Below, piece after piece: positions 41,462 through 53,000 of a stretch of DNA of 64,000 nucleotides; positions within the stretch are counted from its first letter, which is position 1; each line of letters starts with the position of its first letter. The notes beneath the pieces were generated by a model, which did not search any database, was not told the origin of the DNA, and was given only the letters and a program-made list of their open reading frames with translations. The stretch spans positions 15,919,808 to 15,983,807 of the forward strand of contig NC_088315.1 of NCBI RefSeq assembly GCF_910592395.1, written 5' to 3'. The position numbers and the translations under genes are program-made. Origin of the DNA: Lineus longissimus. Its lineage: Eukaryota > Nemertea > Pilidiophora > Heteronemertea > Lineidae.

Positions 41462-42206
41462 TGGCGTCCGTGATGTCTGGATCGCTGCGTGTATATAGAT
41501 GAGTACTGTTAAGAGTCTCGCCTTTAGGACGTCCACTTGCTAATTATAGATGAGAATAGTCTCGCCCTTTTGACGTCCGTTCCGTTGTTGCAGAATATAT
41601 TTCCAGAACTACTCTTTGACACTAATAGTATCACTTGGCCAGCATTGACTTCGTCGTCGTTTCGTTTGGTCTAGTGATAGGCTAACCCTCTGTAATTATG
41701 CAACAACCCGTTATATATATATCAATTATGTGTGTGAAGCACTACGTGCTGCTTATATTGGCTTAACGCCACAATTTACCGAACTCGACACTGATCTTAA
41801 AAATCTTGCCCTCTGGGCGTATAATCCAGAGTGTTACCAATCAGAGGATATAGTGCTGCTCCACGCCTGATGTCGTGACTTGTGTACGTTGAAGCCGTCT
41901 TGCCGAGGGGACTTCCGTGTTCGATCGTCACTACTTGACTACTGGGGTTGGAAACGCCGTCTGGCAAGGTCCAATAACAGCAGATCGACTTCCGATTCGG
42001 TGAGTAAAAACCTAATTATCTCACCTTTCGTCATCGTAAAAACATGGTCTCTCCGACCGGATTAATTGTATTACCAGGAGCAAGATTGTTTGAGTGAATC
42101 TGGAGTGATCGTATATTATTCTTCACCGTCGTATTTTAGAATTCGTTTGTCTTACTGTAAAGATTTGTTTGTTCGTCGTAAATCGTTTAGAGAGTCCTAG
42201 GTTGTA
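41462..42206 (+). other. Leader of the BEL/Pao element
   Basis: Noncoding, with a candidate primer-binding site at its start. It holds a short imperfect duplication of (A)GTCTCGCC(T/C)TT..GACGTCC at about 41515 and 41561. Confidence 0.4.
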
Positions 42207-42839
42207 ATGGCCAATGTTAGATGTTCCACGCGTACCAGGCGACCCCCACCATATCTCAAGAGTTTTGTGACGGGACCTCTGCGTGGATCACAGGCCCATC
42301 CTGGTCAAGCCCACCAGTCCGTCAGCTGGTTCCAGAGTTTAGAGGAGGAGGCTGCCGTTGATGAGGAGGATGAGGTTTTAGTCCAAGCTAGCAGCAAGGA
42401 TGATGTGGAGACCTGGCTCGAGGGGGAGTCTCTTGCCTTGATGAAGGAGATCGAGAGTGAACGGAGAAAGGTTGACGCTCTGCTGAGGTCACGGGGGAGC
42501 CGCACCGGCATGCTGAGGATGGTCGACAGAATGCGGGCCAGTTTCGAGGAGTTACGAAGAGTCATCGATCGCCTAGTGAGCTCGTACACCAGTGTCGATA
42601 AGATGAGAGAGTTAGTTCAGGCTGGGAGGTGTATAAAGGTCAAGATCCAGGACACGGAGGACGAGGTGGATGCCCAACTACCCGAACGGGAGGAAGAGGC
42701 GCAGTCGATGGGCCAAGCGGTAGATAAGCCGGATGAGAAGTTGCCTGAGGCTTGTGACGGCAACCATGATGAAGAGGAGGATGCCGGTAGTGAGTTGAGC
42801 CATGAGAGTCAGCAGTTTCAGCGTTCGTTGAAGTCTTAA
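42207..42839 (+). CDS. gag: N-terminal gag part of the BEL/Pao polyprotein, separated by an in-frame TAA
   Basis: The frame has 210 codons and begins MANVRCSTRTRRPPPYLKSF. The region is charged, with long predicted helices (SLALMKEIESERRKVDALLR, MRASFEELRRVIDRLV) and an acidic tail. It resembles the coiled-coil N-terminus of BEL gag proteins. It stops at TAA 42837-42839, and the same frame goes on without another stop into the large polyprotein that starts at an ATG at 42870. The TAA is probably a point mutation in what was one reading frame. A short upstream protein with re-initiation is the alternative. Confidence 0.65.
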   Translation: MANVRCSTRTRRPPPYLKSFVTGPLRGSQAHPGQAHQSVSWFQSLEEEAAVDEEDEVLVQASSKDDVETWLEGESLALMKEIESERRKVDALLRSRGSRTGMLRMVDRMRASFEELRRVIDRLVSSYTSVDKMRELVQAGRCIKVKIQDTEDEVDAQLPEREEEAQSMGQAVDKPDEKLPEACDGNHDEEEDAGSELSHESQQFQRSLKS

Positions 42840-42869
42840 TCTGCACAGATCAAGGCCGAGGTTGCCTCA

Positions 42870-45800
42870 ATGAGAGTAGGGCAAGAAAAGAGAAGATATG
42901 CGGCGGAACTGGCTGTTAAGGAGGCTCAACACAAGATGGCAATCGCCGAGGCCGAGGATGAGGCGGCTCGAGCTAGGCTAGAGGCCAAGTTGTGGTCCGA
43001 GGACCCGGCGCGACACGTGAGGTTGCCCATGACAGTTATAACGAGCAGGTCACCAGCTGAGATGAAGACGCCGCCACAGCCTGAGCAAGAAGTACCGGAT
43101 GAGAGTCATGAGGATCCGTTAGGGAGATTGGTGCATTCGATTACTTCTTCCCATCTGACCAAACCTGCGCACAGCTCTACTCCGGCCCGGGCGGTTGGTG
43201 GCCAGAACTCTACAGGATCCAGAGAGGTTGGAAAGTTCTTCCAAGGTATCGCTAAGCCTCACCTACCGATGTTTGATGGTAATCGAGATCTTTACGAGGA
43301 TTGGCGGGCACAGTTTGAAGTTTTCGTGGAGCAGGCTGAAGTCCCGATCAGATTTAAAATGATCATGCTTAAGAACGCCCTGATAGGACGCGCCGGCAAG
43401 CTGGTCGAGAATCTCGGTTTTACCGAAGCCCAGTACTCTATGGCCCTCTTTAAGTTAGATCAGCGCTATGGCGGAGAGTCAAGGATCTTGAAGAAATACA
43501 TCGACCAGTTGATGGCACTCAACGAGGTCAGCGAACAGGATTTGAAGGGATTGGAGGATCTGGCGAACCATTTATGCGATGTAGTGTCGAAGTTAGCAGA
43601 TACAGACCATGCCCAGGAGTTAGTTGGACAGAACACGTTGTATGCTCTCGTGAGGCGGAAGGTGCCCGTTTCCCTGTTGGTAAAATACGCAGAGTCGGAC
43701 ACTTCGACGAGGATAGATGGGTTGGCAGTATTCGCCAAATGGTTCAACCATCATGTACGTTTGATGATTGAAATGACTGACTTGAGGGAGTCACACCGCA
43801 AGGGACCAAGCCAGACTAGTGCTAACAAGTTGGTGAAACGACCAGACAAGAGCACAGCCTATGCTTCGACAGCGACCGCTTACTCCGGGATGACGTCTAA
43901 ACCAGCTGACGCAGAAAACCAGTATTCCTGCCCTTTGTGTAAGGCCGCACATCACATCGTCAAGTGTGACAGATGGACACCTACTACTACTAGCCAACGT
44001 TTAGACATTGCTAAGGAGAAGGCCCTGTGCTATAGATGCCTGTGTAGCAACCATATGGGCAAGGATTGCCAGAAGGGATCCCGCAAGTGTGGGATTGACG
44101 GCTGTCAGAAGAACCATCATCGTCACTTGCACAGAAGGAAGCCGAAGACAGATGTGTCGGTCGAGCCTAAAGACCATACCAACAACATGTTTGGAGTCGC
44201 CAAGGATGGAAGAGTTTATCCAAGCAAGGTCGCCCTACGAGTCATCCCAGTTTATGCAGTTGGGAGTCGAGGACAACGTCAACGACTGAACGCGCTGTTG
44301 GATGATGGCTCAGATTCAACATATATAACCAGATCTGCAGCAGAAGCCTTAAACACCCCTGTGCAGGAACAGGCCTTGAGTGTATCTACTTTAACTGACC
44401 CTAAGAAGTCCCTACGTAGTGGCCTGGCGGTGATGACGATCGAAAGCTTGAGCGGCGAGATAACGGCCAAGGTGGGAGCACGAGTTCTTGACAGGTTGTG
44501 TGAGAATCTACCGCCGCAAAATTGGCAGCATCTACGAGATCGATGGTCTCATTTGAAGGGAATCGAGTTCCCAAGAGTAGATGGGTGCAAGACCGTCGAT
44601 ATTTTAATTGGTGCTGATCACCCGGAATTGACGTTAGCATTGGAGGAGCGACCGGGCCAACTGGGAGAGCCGGTGGCAAGGCTGACACCTCTGGGATGGA
44701 CATGCACAGGGTCCATTGAGGTGGTCACTCCTTTGACCAGCAATTCTGTTACGACTGCTAATACTTATTCAATAATTACGGATCGTCAGTTGGACGAGAG
44801 CCTCCGATCATTGTGGAACATGGATGTGTTCACAACTACATCAGAGACCAACTTCACTCCAGAAGAGCGGGCGATCATCAAGAGGACTGAGGCCTCCAAG
44901 GTGTACACATACAATCGCTATGAAGTTTCGATTCCGTGGGTTGGCGACACCCCTGACTTACCAAACAACTTTCAGGAAGCTCGACGCCGCCTGCTGTCTA
45001 TAGAGCGTACTCTCCTCAAGAAACCACACTTAGCCAAAAAGTACTGCGACGGGATGAGGCAGAATATCCAGAAGGGGTATCTGCAAGAGATTGAAGCTGC
45101 TAAAGCCGAAGGGGGTTGGTATTTGCCACATTTCCCAGTCGTACGGGAGGATAAAGAGACTACAAAGGTCCGAATCGTCTTCGACTCAGCCGCCAAGTGC
45201 CAGGGGGTCTCACTCAACGATGCGATGTTGGCAGGACCCAAGTTGCAGCGAGACATTTTTGATATTTTAGCACGGTTTCGACGAGGTCCAGTGGGGCTGA
45301 TTGGAGATATCAAGGAGATGTTCAGCCAGGTGATGTTGAACCCTAAGGATCGGGCGTATCATCGAAATTTATGGAGAGATTTGGACTTGACAGCTCCCAT
45401 CAAGATCTACGAGTCAACTCGAGTGACTTTCGGAGACAAGGCGTCTCCTTTTTTGGCCCAGTATGTCCTGCAGAGTCACGCACGAGCTCATCAAGATGAG
45501 TACCCAGAGAGAGCCAGAGTGTGTCAGGAGAATACTTATATGGATGACGCCATTGACTCTCAACCAGACACCGCTGCCACTATCAAGTTGAGATGTGAGC
45601 TGAGCGCCCTTCTGCTTAAGGCAGGGTTCTTCATCCGACGTTGGTGTAGTAATGAGTCAGGAGTATTGGAGGGTGTACCCCGTGAGGACTGTGCAGCAGG
45701 CATTGTGGACTTGCAGGACTCCACTTTGATGCTGAGCGTTAAGACACTGGGAATCAAGTGGAACGCAGCGACAGATATGTTAGAGTTCTCCACCCAAAAC

Positions 45801-48152
45801 ATCGCGCCACCGGCAGTAATGACTAAGAGAACACTCTTGAGTCGTGTTGCTACGTTGTTCGACCCTTTGCAATGGCTGTCACCCTTCACCATTCGTGTCA
45901 AGATTGTTCTTCAGCAGTCATGGGTGCTTGGACTGACGTGGGATGAGCCCCTTCCCTCAGGAATGATTGCTGAAGCCAGAGATTGGTTTGCTGAGCTGAA
46001 GAAGATCGAAGGCATCTCAATACCGAGGTGCTACTTCCGCACACAGCCTGACAGCGAGATTACTCTTCATACCTTCAGTGATGCCTCTTCAAAAGCATAT
46101 GCCGCCGTCACGTACATCCGTCAGCAGAAGGCAGATGGCGGGGTGAACCTTGCGTTGGTGGCGTCAAAGGCTAGGGTCGCTCCATTGAAGACAGAGAGCA
46201 TCCCAAGACTGGAATTAATGGCAGCTGTTCTCGGTCATCGTCTCACCCAGAAGATAACCACCGTTTTGAAGTATTCTATGATGAACGTGACGTATTGGAC
46301 TGACAGTATGGATGTGGTGCACTGGGTTCGCAGTCAGTCACGTCAGTTCAAAACATTTGTAGCCAACAGAGTATCAGACTTGCAATCCGATTCCCTGCCG
46401 AGTCAATGGCGGTTCGTACCTGGAGTGTTGAACCCGGCAGACGTAGCGACCAGGGGCATGACAGCAAGGGAGTTCACTTCCAAGAATGTATGGTTTGACG
46501 GACCCGACTTTTTGTATGCGGATGAGGATTGTTGGCCGGAAACCACGATGGGAACCAAGAGTGCAGAGGCGGAGGGAGAGACTTCTAGATCCTATGTTCA
46601 TGTTACCGTATCTGGACCGGAGCGCACGATGGTAATAAATTTTTCAAAGTTCTCCACCTGGATCCGTCTGGTCCGAGTCACGATGTGGGTATTGAGGTTC
46701 ATCGACTGCTTAAGAGTCAAGGCAAAGAGAGTAAGAGGGGAGAAGTTGGCTTCGGAGGCAGATAGATCTTCCTTTAACTGGTTTCTACACGCAGAGACGG
46801 TGTTGCTTCAGGCGGTACAGAGAGAGAGTTTTACGGAAACGATAGAGGCCCTGAGATCAGGGCAGGGTTGCCGACGGAGTCGTCTACAGAATTTGTCTCC
46901 GTTTCTGGATGAGAATGGTATCTTGAGAGTTGGCGGCAGACTTCAGCACTCGTCATTGTCGTATGATGCACGTCATCCGATCATTCTTCCAAGCCAGCAT
47001 CACTTGTCAACCTTGATCATTCGACGAGCCCATTCAACTGCCGGACATTCCAGAGGGGTGAACGCTGTCTTGGCTGAGATCCGCCAGCGTTTCTGGATTG
47101 TTCAGGGGCGGGAGATGGTGAAGAGGGTAGCATACGAATGCTTTTTCTGTCGACGACGTAAGGGATCACATGCCTCCCAGATCATGGCACCGCTGCCCAC
47201 GTCACGTGTGATGCAGTCTTTGCGAGCCTTCAGTTACTGCGGCGTGGACTACGCTGGGCCATTTATCACCAAGATCACTCGGAGAGTTACTGCCAAGAGG
47301 TACCTATGTCTTTTCACCTGTATGCAGACGCGTGGAGTTCATTTGGAGATGGCGTACTCCATGGAGACGGATGGGTTTCTTCTCGCCTTTTCACGAATGG
47401 TTGCACGCCGGGGAAAGCCAGCAGAGGTAGTCAGCGACAACGGCAGCAATTTTGTTGGAGCAGAGCGAGTCCTTCGAGAGTTAGTTCAAGGGTTGGAACA
47501 AGAACGAATCCTAGAGTCCGCAACCAATCAGGGCATCAAGTGGAGGTTTAACCCGCCATACGGGTCACACCATGGTGGTGTGTTCGAATCACTTATTAAG
47601 TCTGCCAAGCGGTCACTTTACGCAATTTTTGGTGAAGCCCACCTTACAGATGAGGAACTACTGACGGCGATCGTGGAGGTGGAGGGGCTCTTAAACTCTC
47701 GCCCCCTGGCATACTGCAGTTCCGACCCATGTGATGAGGAGGTGTTAACACCAAACCATTTTCTGGTTGGGCAGTGTGGCGGTCCTCTAGCGCCTCAACG
47801 AATAGAGGAACTGCCGTTCAACCCGAGGAATCGTTGGCGAGTCGTTCAAAGTTTGCTGGGCAAATTTTGGACACGATGGTCCAAGGAGTACCTATCCATC
47901 CAGCAGCCAAGAGGGAAATGGGTGACTCCTCAACCGGACTTGAGCATTGGAGATGTTGTTGTCATGCAGGAACCTAGCAAGATACGTGGCAGTTGGCCAT
48001 TGGCACGTGTAGTCGAGGTTTTTCCCAGCAGTGATAGTCATACACGAACAGTGAAGGTCCTTTCGAGAGGAAAGGAGTATATCAGACCGATCACGAGATT
48101 AGTTCCGTTGGTCGTTTCAAGAGATAATTTGGAAGTGACCCGGAAAGACTAG
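42870..48152 (+). CDS. gag-pol: BEL/Pao gag-pol polyprotein
   Basis: The frame has 1760 codons. In order: a helical segment, then the DUF1759-type gag domain (MFDGNRDLYEDWRAQFEVFV, about 130-280), and Cys/His knuckles (CPLCKAAHHIVKC, CYRCLCSNHMGKDC, about 353-420). The aspartic protease follows (LLDDGSDSTYI, about 477). Reverse transcriptase has VRIVFDSAA and GDIKEMFSQV, with YMDD at residues 890-893. Pao-type RNase H has FSDASSKAYAAV at about 1068, IPRLELMAAVLGHRL and YWTDSMDVVHWV. Integrase has an HHCC finger (RAHSTAGH ... CFFCRR, about 1385-1430) and acids in GVDYAGPF, SDNGSNF and HHGGVFESL (about 1457, 1521 and 1570). The C-terminal domain (NPRNRWRVVQSLLGKFW, GSWPLARVVEVFPS) is DUF5641-like. 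No internal break is seen. All catalytic residues appear present. Confidence 0.93.
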   Translation: MRVGQEKRRYAAELAVKEAQHKMAIAEAEDEAARARLEAKLWSEDPARHVRLPMTVITSRSPAEMKTPPQPEQEVPDESHEDPLGRLVHSITSSHLTKPAHSSTPARAVGGQNSTGSREVGKFFQGIAKPHLPMFDGNRDLYEDWRAQFEVFVEQAEVPIRFKMIMLKNALIGRAGKLVENLGFTEAQYSMALFKLDQRYGGESRILKKYIDQLMALNEVSEQDLKGLEDLANHLCDVVSKLADTDHAQELVGQNTLYALVRRKVPVSLLVKYAESDTSTRIDGLAVFAKWFNHHVRLMIEMTDLRESHRKGPSQTSANKLVKRPDKSTAYASTATAYSGMTSKPADAENQYSCPLCKAAHHIVKCDRWTPTTTSQRLDIAKEKALCYRCLCSNHMGKDCQKGSRKCGIDGCQKNHHRHLHRRKPKTDVSVEPKDHTNNMFGVAKDGRVYPSKVALRVIPVYAVGSRGQRQRLNALLDDGSDSTYITRSAAEALNTPVQEQALSVSTLTDPKKSLRSGLAVMTIESLSGEITAKVGARVLDRLCENLPPQNWQHLRDRWSHLKGIEFPRVDGCKTVDILIGADHPELTLALEERPGQLGEPVARLTPLGWTCTGSIEVVTPLTSNSVTTANTYSIITDRQLDESLRSLWNMDVFTTTSETNFTPEERAIIKRTEASKVYTYNRYEVSIPWVGDTPDLPNNFQEARRRLLSIERTLLKKPHLAKKYCDGMRQNIQKGYLQEIEAAKAEGGWYLPHFPVVREDKETTKVRIVFDSAAKCQGVSLNDAMLAGPKLQRDIFDILARFRRGPVGLIGDIKEMFSQVMLNPKDRAYHRNLWRDLDLTAPIKIYESTRVTFGDKASPFLAQYVLQSHARAHQDEYPERARVCQENTYMDDAIDSQPDTAATIKLRCELSALLLKAGFFIRRWCSNESGVLEGVPREDCAAGIVDLQDSTLMLSVKTLGIKWNAATDMLEFSTQNIAPPAVMTKRTLLSRVATLFDPLQWLSPFTIRVKIVLQQSWVLGLTWDEPLPSGMIAEARDWFAELKKIEGISIPRCYFRTQPDSEITLHTFSDASSKAYAAVTYIRQQKADGGVNLALVASKARVAPLKTESIPRLELMAAVLGHRLTQKITTVLKYSMMNVTYWTDSMDVVHWVRSQSRQFKTFVANRVSDLQSDSLPSQWRFVPGVLNPADVATRGMTAREFTSKNVWFDGPDFLYADEDCWPETTMGTKSAEAEGETSRSYVHVTVSGPERTMVINFSKFSTWIRLVRVTMWVLRFIDCLRVKAKRVRGEKLASEADRSSFNWFLHAETVLLQAVQRESFTETIEALRSGQGCRRSRLQNLSPFLDENGILRVGGRLQHSSLSYDARHPIILPSQHHLSTLIIRRAHSTAGHSRGVNAVLAEIRQRFWIVQGREMVKRVAYECFFCRRRKGSHASQIMAPLPTSRVMQSLRAFSYCGVDYAGPFITKITRRVTAKRYLCLFTCMQTRGVHLEMAYSMETDGFLLAFSRMVARRGKPAEVVSDNGSNFVGAERVLRELVQGLEQERILESATNQGIKWRFNPPYGSHHGGVFESLIKSAKRSLYAIFGEAHLTDEELLTAIVEVEGLLNSRPLAYCSSDPCDEEVLTPNHFLVGQCGGPLAPQRIEELPFNPRNRWRVVQSLLGKFWTRWSKEYLSIQQPRGKWVTPQPDLSIGDVVVMQEPSKIRGSWPLARVVEVFPSSDSHTRTVKVLSRGKEYIRPITRLVPLVVSRDNLEVTRKD

Positions 48153-48170
48153 TTCCGGTCACAGAGGGGG

Positions 48171-48660
48171 GTGTTTCTACGGACGCTGCCCCGCCATGTT
48201 TTGTTTCACTTGCGGTAAGCAGTTCCGGAGCGCGCACTGCCTTTCGGGTAGGCGGGCCGGGACTTTGAAATTAATATTATTATTTTGTTCTGGTTGAGTT
48301 AATTTTTGGGCGTAATCCCAGTCGACCATATTTCGTGGAGTTGAGGAGACGTTTTTTACTGCACTGCCGTGTTCGTTTGGTGTTGTCCTGTTTTTGTGCA
48401 GTCCTGTTTTGTGAGCGTGATGTGGATTTTATTCTAAAGGATTTTAATGGGTCGCTACAGGTGCCTTGCGGCACTGTAGCCTTCTTGAAGGACCGCGATA
48501 GGCCTATTCTGTCCAATAGGCCTCACCTTTGTAAGTAGTTTTTATGGTTGGTTTAATTCAGAACTTCAAGCACATCGTTGACGTTACGTATTTACAAAAC
48601 CCAAAAAATAGTTACATAGAGAATAGATTTATGTTTCAAAACGTGATATAGTTTTATGTG
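48171..48660 (+). repeat. 3' LTR of the BEL/Pao element, probably truncated
   Basis: 490 bp match the start of the left LTR. Differences are T against G in CTGCC(T)TTCGGG, a 6 bp GTGTTC insertion at about 48369 and C against T near 48595. The match ends after GATATAGTTTTATGTG, without a terminal CA. Confidence 0.8.
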
Positions 48661-48784
48661 ATGCGTTGAGGCAATTCTACATGTGTTTAACCTACTTTGT
48701 TCTACAGAAAAGATGAAGATGGAAAGCCGATTGGATTTGTCAGTCACTATGCATAATCGGCAAAGTCACTTTAGAGAGTGCCCA

Positions 48785-48975
48785 TTGCCCCAACATACGT
48801 CATCATTTCGAATTCATTCTATTGGTTCAAATTGGAGGGTTTGGACCCAACATACGTCATCATTTAGAATTCATTCTATTGCCTGGTCCAAATGGGAGGC
48901 GGGACCATGTGACCTTATTGTTACTAATTATATGCATTCTCACACAAAGTCAAGGTGACCATGTGTGAGAATGTT
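48785..48975 (+). repeat. Two-copy 57 bp tandem repeat and a 12 bp hairpin
   Basis: CCAACATACGTCATCATTT with GAATTCATTCTATTG occurs at about 48790 and again at 48847. To the right, CATTCTCACACA (about 48934) and TGTGTGAGAATG (about 48962) are exact inverted arms with a short loop. Confidence 0.6.
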
Positions 48976-48999
48976 TCTTATTTCCCAAATGATGATTTT

Positions 49000-50028
49000 C
49001 TGTACATTCATAATTTATTTTTCAGGGAAAGCCTTGGAAATGAGTTGGGGATGAAGAGAGTTCCCAAGTTGATTGATTTTTTTGAGAAATTGATTAGAAT
49101 AAACAAATATTTCTTTATTTCTCTCATTAGGCCTATGAATTTCAGCCCTTCAGCAGCAAAATTAAAAAACATTCGCAAAAAAATGCTACCCAGATTCTCA
49201 AATTGCTAATCAAAGCCGAAGCACCGCTACTACCGCCACACTGTAACTTCATGCCACAAATGTTTTGGCGATATTTCAGTTCGATACTAAAGCGAGAATA
49301 AAATACTTACAACTCCTTGTTACTCATTACCACTTTGAATTCTAGTTCAGGCGGCGCGACAGTGGAGCCTTCTATCGGGTTCGAATTCCACTTGAAGTTC
49401 AGATGCTGGCATAGATGCCATCCACAAACCGCCGATCCTAGTATACGAATTTAACGCCACAAATATGTACAGTTTTCTACACGGACTCACGAATGGGCTG
49501 TTCCCATCGATCACAATAAATCAATCAATCAAACGAACTCGCGCGACGGACCCCGGTGCACTGCGCGATCTAAATACATGGGACACGGCGTGTCATCATA
49601 GCATAAGAAAAAACGTTCAATACCGATAATTCGAAACAGATATCACAAAAATATTTCCTCCGGACGATGTTGAAATATTTCTCTCCTAGATGAACCACAT
49701 CTCAAAGTTCGGTGTCGAGTTTTAAGGCTATATTTTTCGCGATGAAATACGAAGAAAACACAACGCAGCGGTTTCACTAACCTGCACGTGAGCGCCGGAT
49801 CTCCTGTCACTTCAGCTTCCGCGAGGACATCAGAGAACGTGGTACGATAAGTGAGAATCACATCAAATCAACTGAGCTGATTGCTCGCCAATAAATTATT
49901 GATTGCGCCATAATCCACATTTTCTCAAAGATATAAAAGGAAGTTCGCTAAATCGGTGAAAAGATACAAAATTTGTGGTCTAAATTATACTATCGATCAC
50001 AGTCTTCCGACGATGTTGTTGTCGTTAT
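49000..50028. other. Stretch without genes, possibly LTR remains of the - strand BEL relic
   Basis: The 3' LTR of the BEL relic to the right should lie here, but no matching partner was found near 55.7-56.2 kb. The GGGTTCGAATTCC at 49377 resembles a tRNA B box but lacks a foldable arm. Confidence 0.25.
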
Positions 50029-53000
50029 TCATTTCGACTTCGCGTTAGCCGAGCTCGTGTCTGCGTTTATGTCTTCATGCTGCTTTGGTATTTTCGCGCG
50101 AACATCCTCCTCTCCGTGGTAAAACTCGTTGACCACCAACTTGCGGAGTTTCGAAATCGGTCCCACGATGACCTTGTCACAGGAAAGCACCTTAACGCTG
50201 CGCACATGATCATCGCTACATGGTAGGGTCCCCACGATCTTTCCCAGCGGCCATCGTCCTCTTGGGTTTTTTGGGGCGGCCACTAGAACGACATCTACCT
50301 GCCAGCAAGTCTTCACGTTCGTCAAACCACTTCCCACGGCTTGGTAAAAGGGAAAGGAATTCTTTATTCCACCTCCTCCAGATCTGCGAAATCAGGTCCT
50401 GTACATATCGCCATCGATGTCTTGGATTACAAGCAACATTCTTCAAGACGCTAGGAGCTAGTTGACCTTCGGATTGACGGATCAGGAAGTGGTTCGGTGT
50501 CAGTACGGTTCGGTGCCGTATGTCAATGTGCGGAAATTCAGCAATCCCTCTTCCTCGATAACTGCGGTTTGCAATTCTTCGTCATTTACCCTGGCTTCAC
50601 CCAAAATGGCCTTCAATGCTCGTTTTGCGGACTTGACAAGAGCTTCAAAAAGTCCTCCGTGATGAGAACCCGAAGGGGGGGGGGGTTGAACCGCCAAGTA
50701 ATGTCTTTGTTAGCAGCATCGTCGATAATTTTCTCTTGATGCATATTCATGATCAATTCTGCAAGCTCTCTTTCTGCGCCATGAAAGTTGGTCCCATTGT
50801 CGGAGACGACTAATTCCGGTTTACCCCTCCTGGCGACCATCCTTGAGAATGCATTGAGAAAACTAGGGGTATCTAGAGAATAAGCAATCTCCAAATGAAC
50901 TGCTCGCGAAGTTGAACAAGTAAACAAGCACAACCATCTCTTTGCGGAGGTGTTTCTGGTTATCTTCACGGTGAAAGGCCCACCGTAGTCGACGCCTGAC
51001 CTTGCAAAGGCTCGAATTGGGATTGTTACCCGATGTGACGGTAAAGGGGCCATGATCTGCCAAAGGGTCATTTCTTCCGTTTGGTACAGAGTATGCAGGC
51101 GATGTCCACCCTCTTGGCTTCCTCACAACCAAACACCAACCAAAATCTTTGACATAATTCCCCCAACACCGCATTTACGCTCTTGGTATGCTTGAACAAT
51201 AAGTGGGATGGTATGGTTTCTAGGCGGGATGATGAGGGGATGTTGAGCAGCGTAGGGTAAATCAGACTCCTGTAACCGTTTGCCTACTCTCAGAAGTCCA
51301 TCCTCATCCAAAAATGACTTCAGCTGTCTTGAATTGATCTGTTGTTTCTCTCGTAGTTTGGCGATAGCTTCTCCATATTGATCCTGTTGAACCCATTTTA
51401 CCCAGTACAATTCAGCTTCTTCGATTTCCGTTGCACACAAACTGTCAGACTAGATGAAGGCTGTCTGAGGTATCTTGGTGTCCTAAGTAACTTCACGAAT
51501 CGCAGTACCCATGAAGTCACTCTAAAAAATCGGATCCATCTAGAATACCTAGTGCTATCGATGATGGGTTCGTTGACCACAGCTGTATGAGTTCGGGCTT
51601 TGGAGACCTCCTCTGAAGCTATCTCTGACAATCCCACAGCTGGTTGACCTTTTCGGGTGGGCCAAATTCCTTCTTCTTGGTGAAGAAATCGGGTCCATCA
51701 GTCCATAGTTTTCCTTCAACGAGGTCTGCTAGACTCGCCCCTCGAATGGCCTGAGCAGCCGGATTTAAGGTTCCTGGCACATGTCGCCATTGTGCACGAG
51801 ACGTCTTATCTTGCATTTCGGCAATACGGTGAGACACAAAAGGCTTGTATCGTTGCAACACCCCATGTAACCAATGAATGACGTCAGTGATGTCTGTCCA
51901 AAACCAAAGAGTGGTTATTCCTAATAGTTCCTTTACTCGGATTGCAAGTCGCATACCAAGCAAGGTAGCCATCAACTCCAGTCGTGGTATACAGCTTTCA
52001 ACGGGGTTACTCTGGCTTTGGCCATACAGATCCGAAGAGATACAGGTCCATCCTTGTAGATATTGCGAACATAGATCACTGCTCCATAAGATTGACTCGA
52101 AGCGTCCGAGAAGGTATGAATAGCAGTCTCTACCAGGGAATAAATTTTGTAGCATCTGGGAACGGCAAACTTGGCTACCTGAGGTAATTCTTCTACCCAA
52201 ACTTTAACCCGACTCTCCATGCGACTAGGAAATGGCTCGTCCCATCCTAAACCCTCCACCCAAGCTTGTTGTAAGATCATCTTTGCCCTGATGACATAGG
52301 GTGCTAACAACTGCAACGGATCGAATAGTCTCGTTATCAGGCTAAGGATTTTGCTAGTGATTTCCAGCGTGACCTCAGTGTGAGAGAAACCCAAGATGTA
52401 TTTTTCGGCGTCCCACCTCACTCCAAGTGTCTTGATCGATGGCAGTTCTGACTCTTCTAAGTCAACTATACCTGGTGCTCTATCCCCTTCAGGAACGTCC
52501 AGCAACAGCTCTACACTGTCACTGCACCACTTTCGTATGTCGCAGCCCCCTATATAATTTCAGCATTTCTGTTATCTGTCTTCGAAGTTCCTTCACCGCC
52601 CTAGTATTCTCCAAGGAATCGATGGCATCATCCATGTAGACACTGCTGCGACAAGATCTGCTGCAAAGGGGAATTTATCTTTGTTGTTCTCGGCATGAGT
52701 CCGTATTACATATTGTGCAAGGAACGGAGCGGCTCAGTCTCCAAAATGAAATCTGACTGCTTCATATACTTCACTGGGAGATGATGAATCTAATCCCCTC
52801 CACAGCATTCGATGAAATCTTCGATCTTCGGGGGCGAGTACTACCTGGCTGAACATTTCTCGAACATCGCCTACTAAAGCCACGGCTCCCCTCCGGAACG
52901 AAACAAGTATATCAAGCACATCCAACTGGAGTTTAGGTCTGGCCCACATCTCATCGTTCAAACTTTTTCCATTGTATACAGCAGCCCAATCATAGACTAC

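Larger units (their letters stand above)
40789..48660 (+). mobile_element. BEL/Pao LTR retrotransposon, nearly complete, 7.9 kb
   Basis: Left and right LTR copies start TGTTTCTACGGACGCTGCCC at 40789 and 48171. Over the shared 480-490 bp they differ by about two substitutions, one 6 bp indel and a small terminal difference. A purine tract (CAGAGGGGGG) directly precedes the right LTR. Between them lie a leader, a short upstream frame and a 1760-codon polyprotein with the BEL domain set. The shared part of the LTRs ends with no CA and no copy of the left flank CCATA follows, so the right LTR and its flank are probably truncated. If TGGCGTCCGTGATGTCTGG at 41462 is the primer-binding site, the full LTR would be about 670 bp. 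Confidence 0.85.

Noticed and set aside
49372-49395. GGGTTCGAATTCC as a tRNA gene or tRNA-derived SINE
   Set aside because: It resembles a B box, and TAGTTCAGGCGG upstream resembles an A box. The T arm cannot pair and the spacing is too short, so a tRNA fold is not supported.
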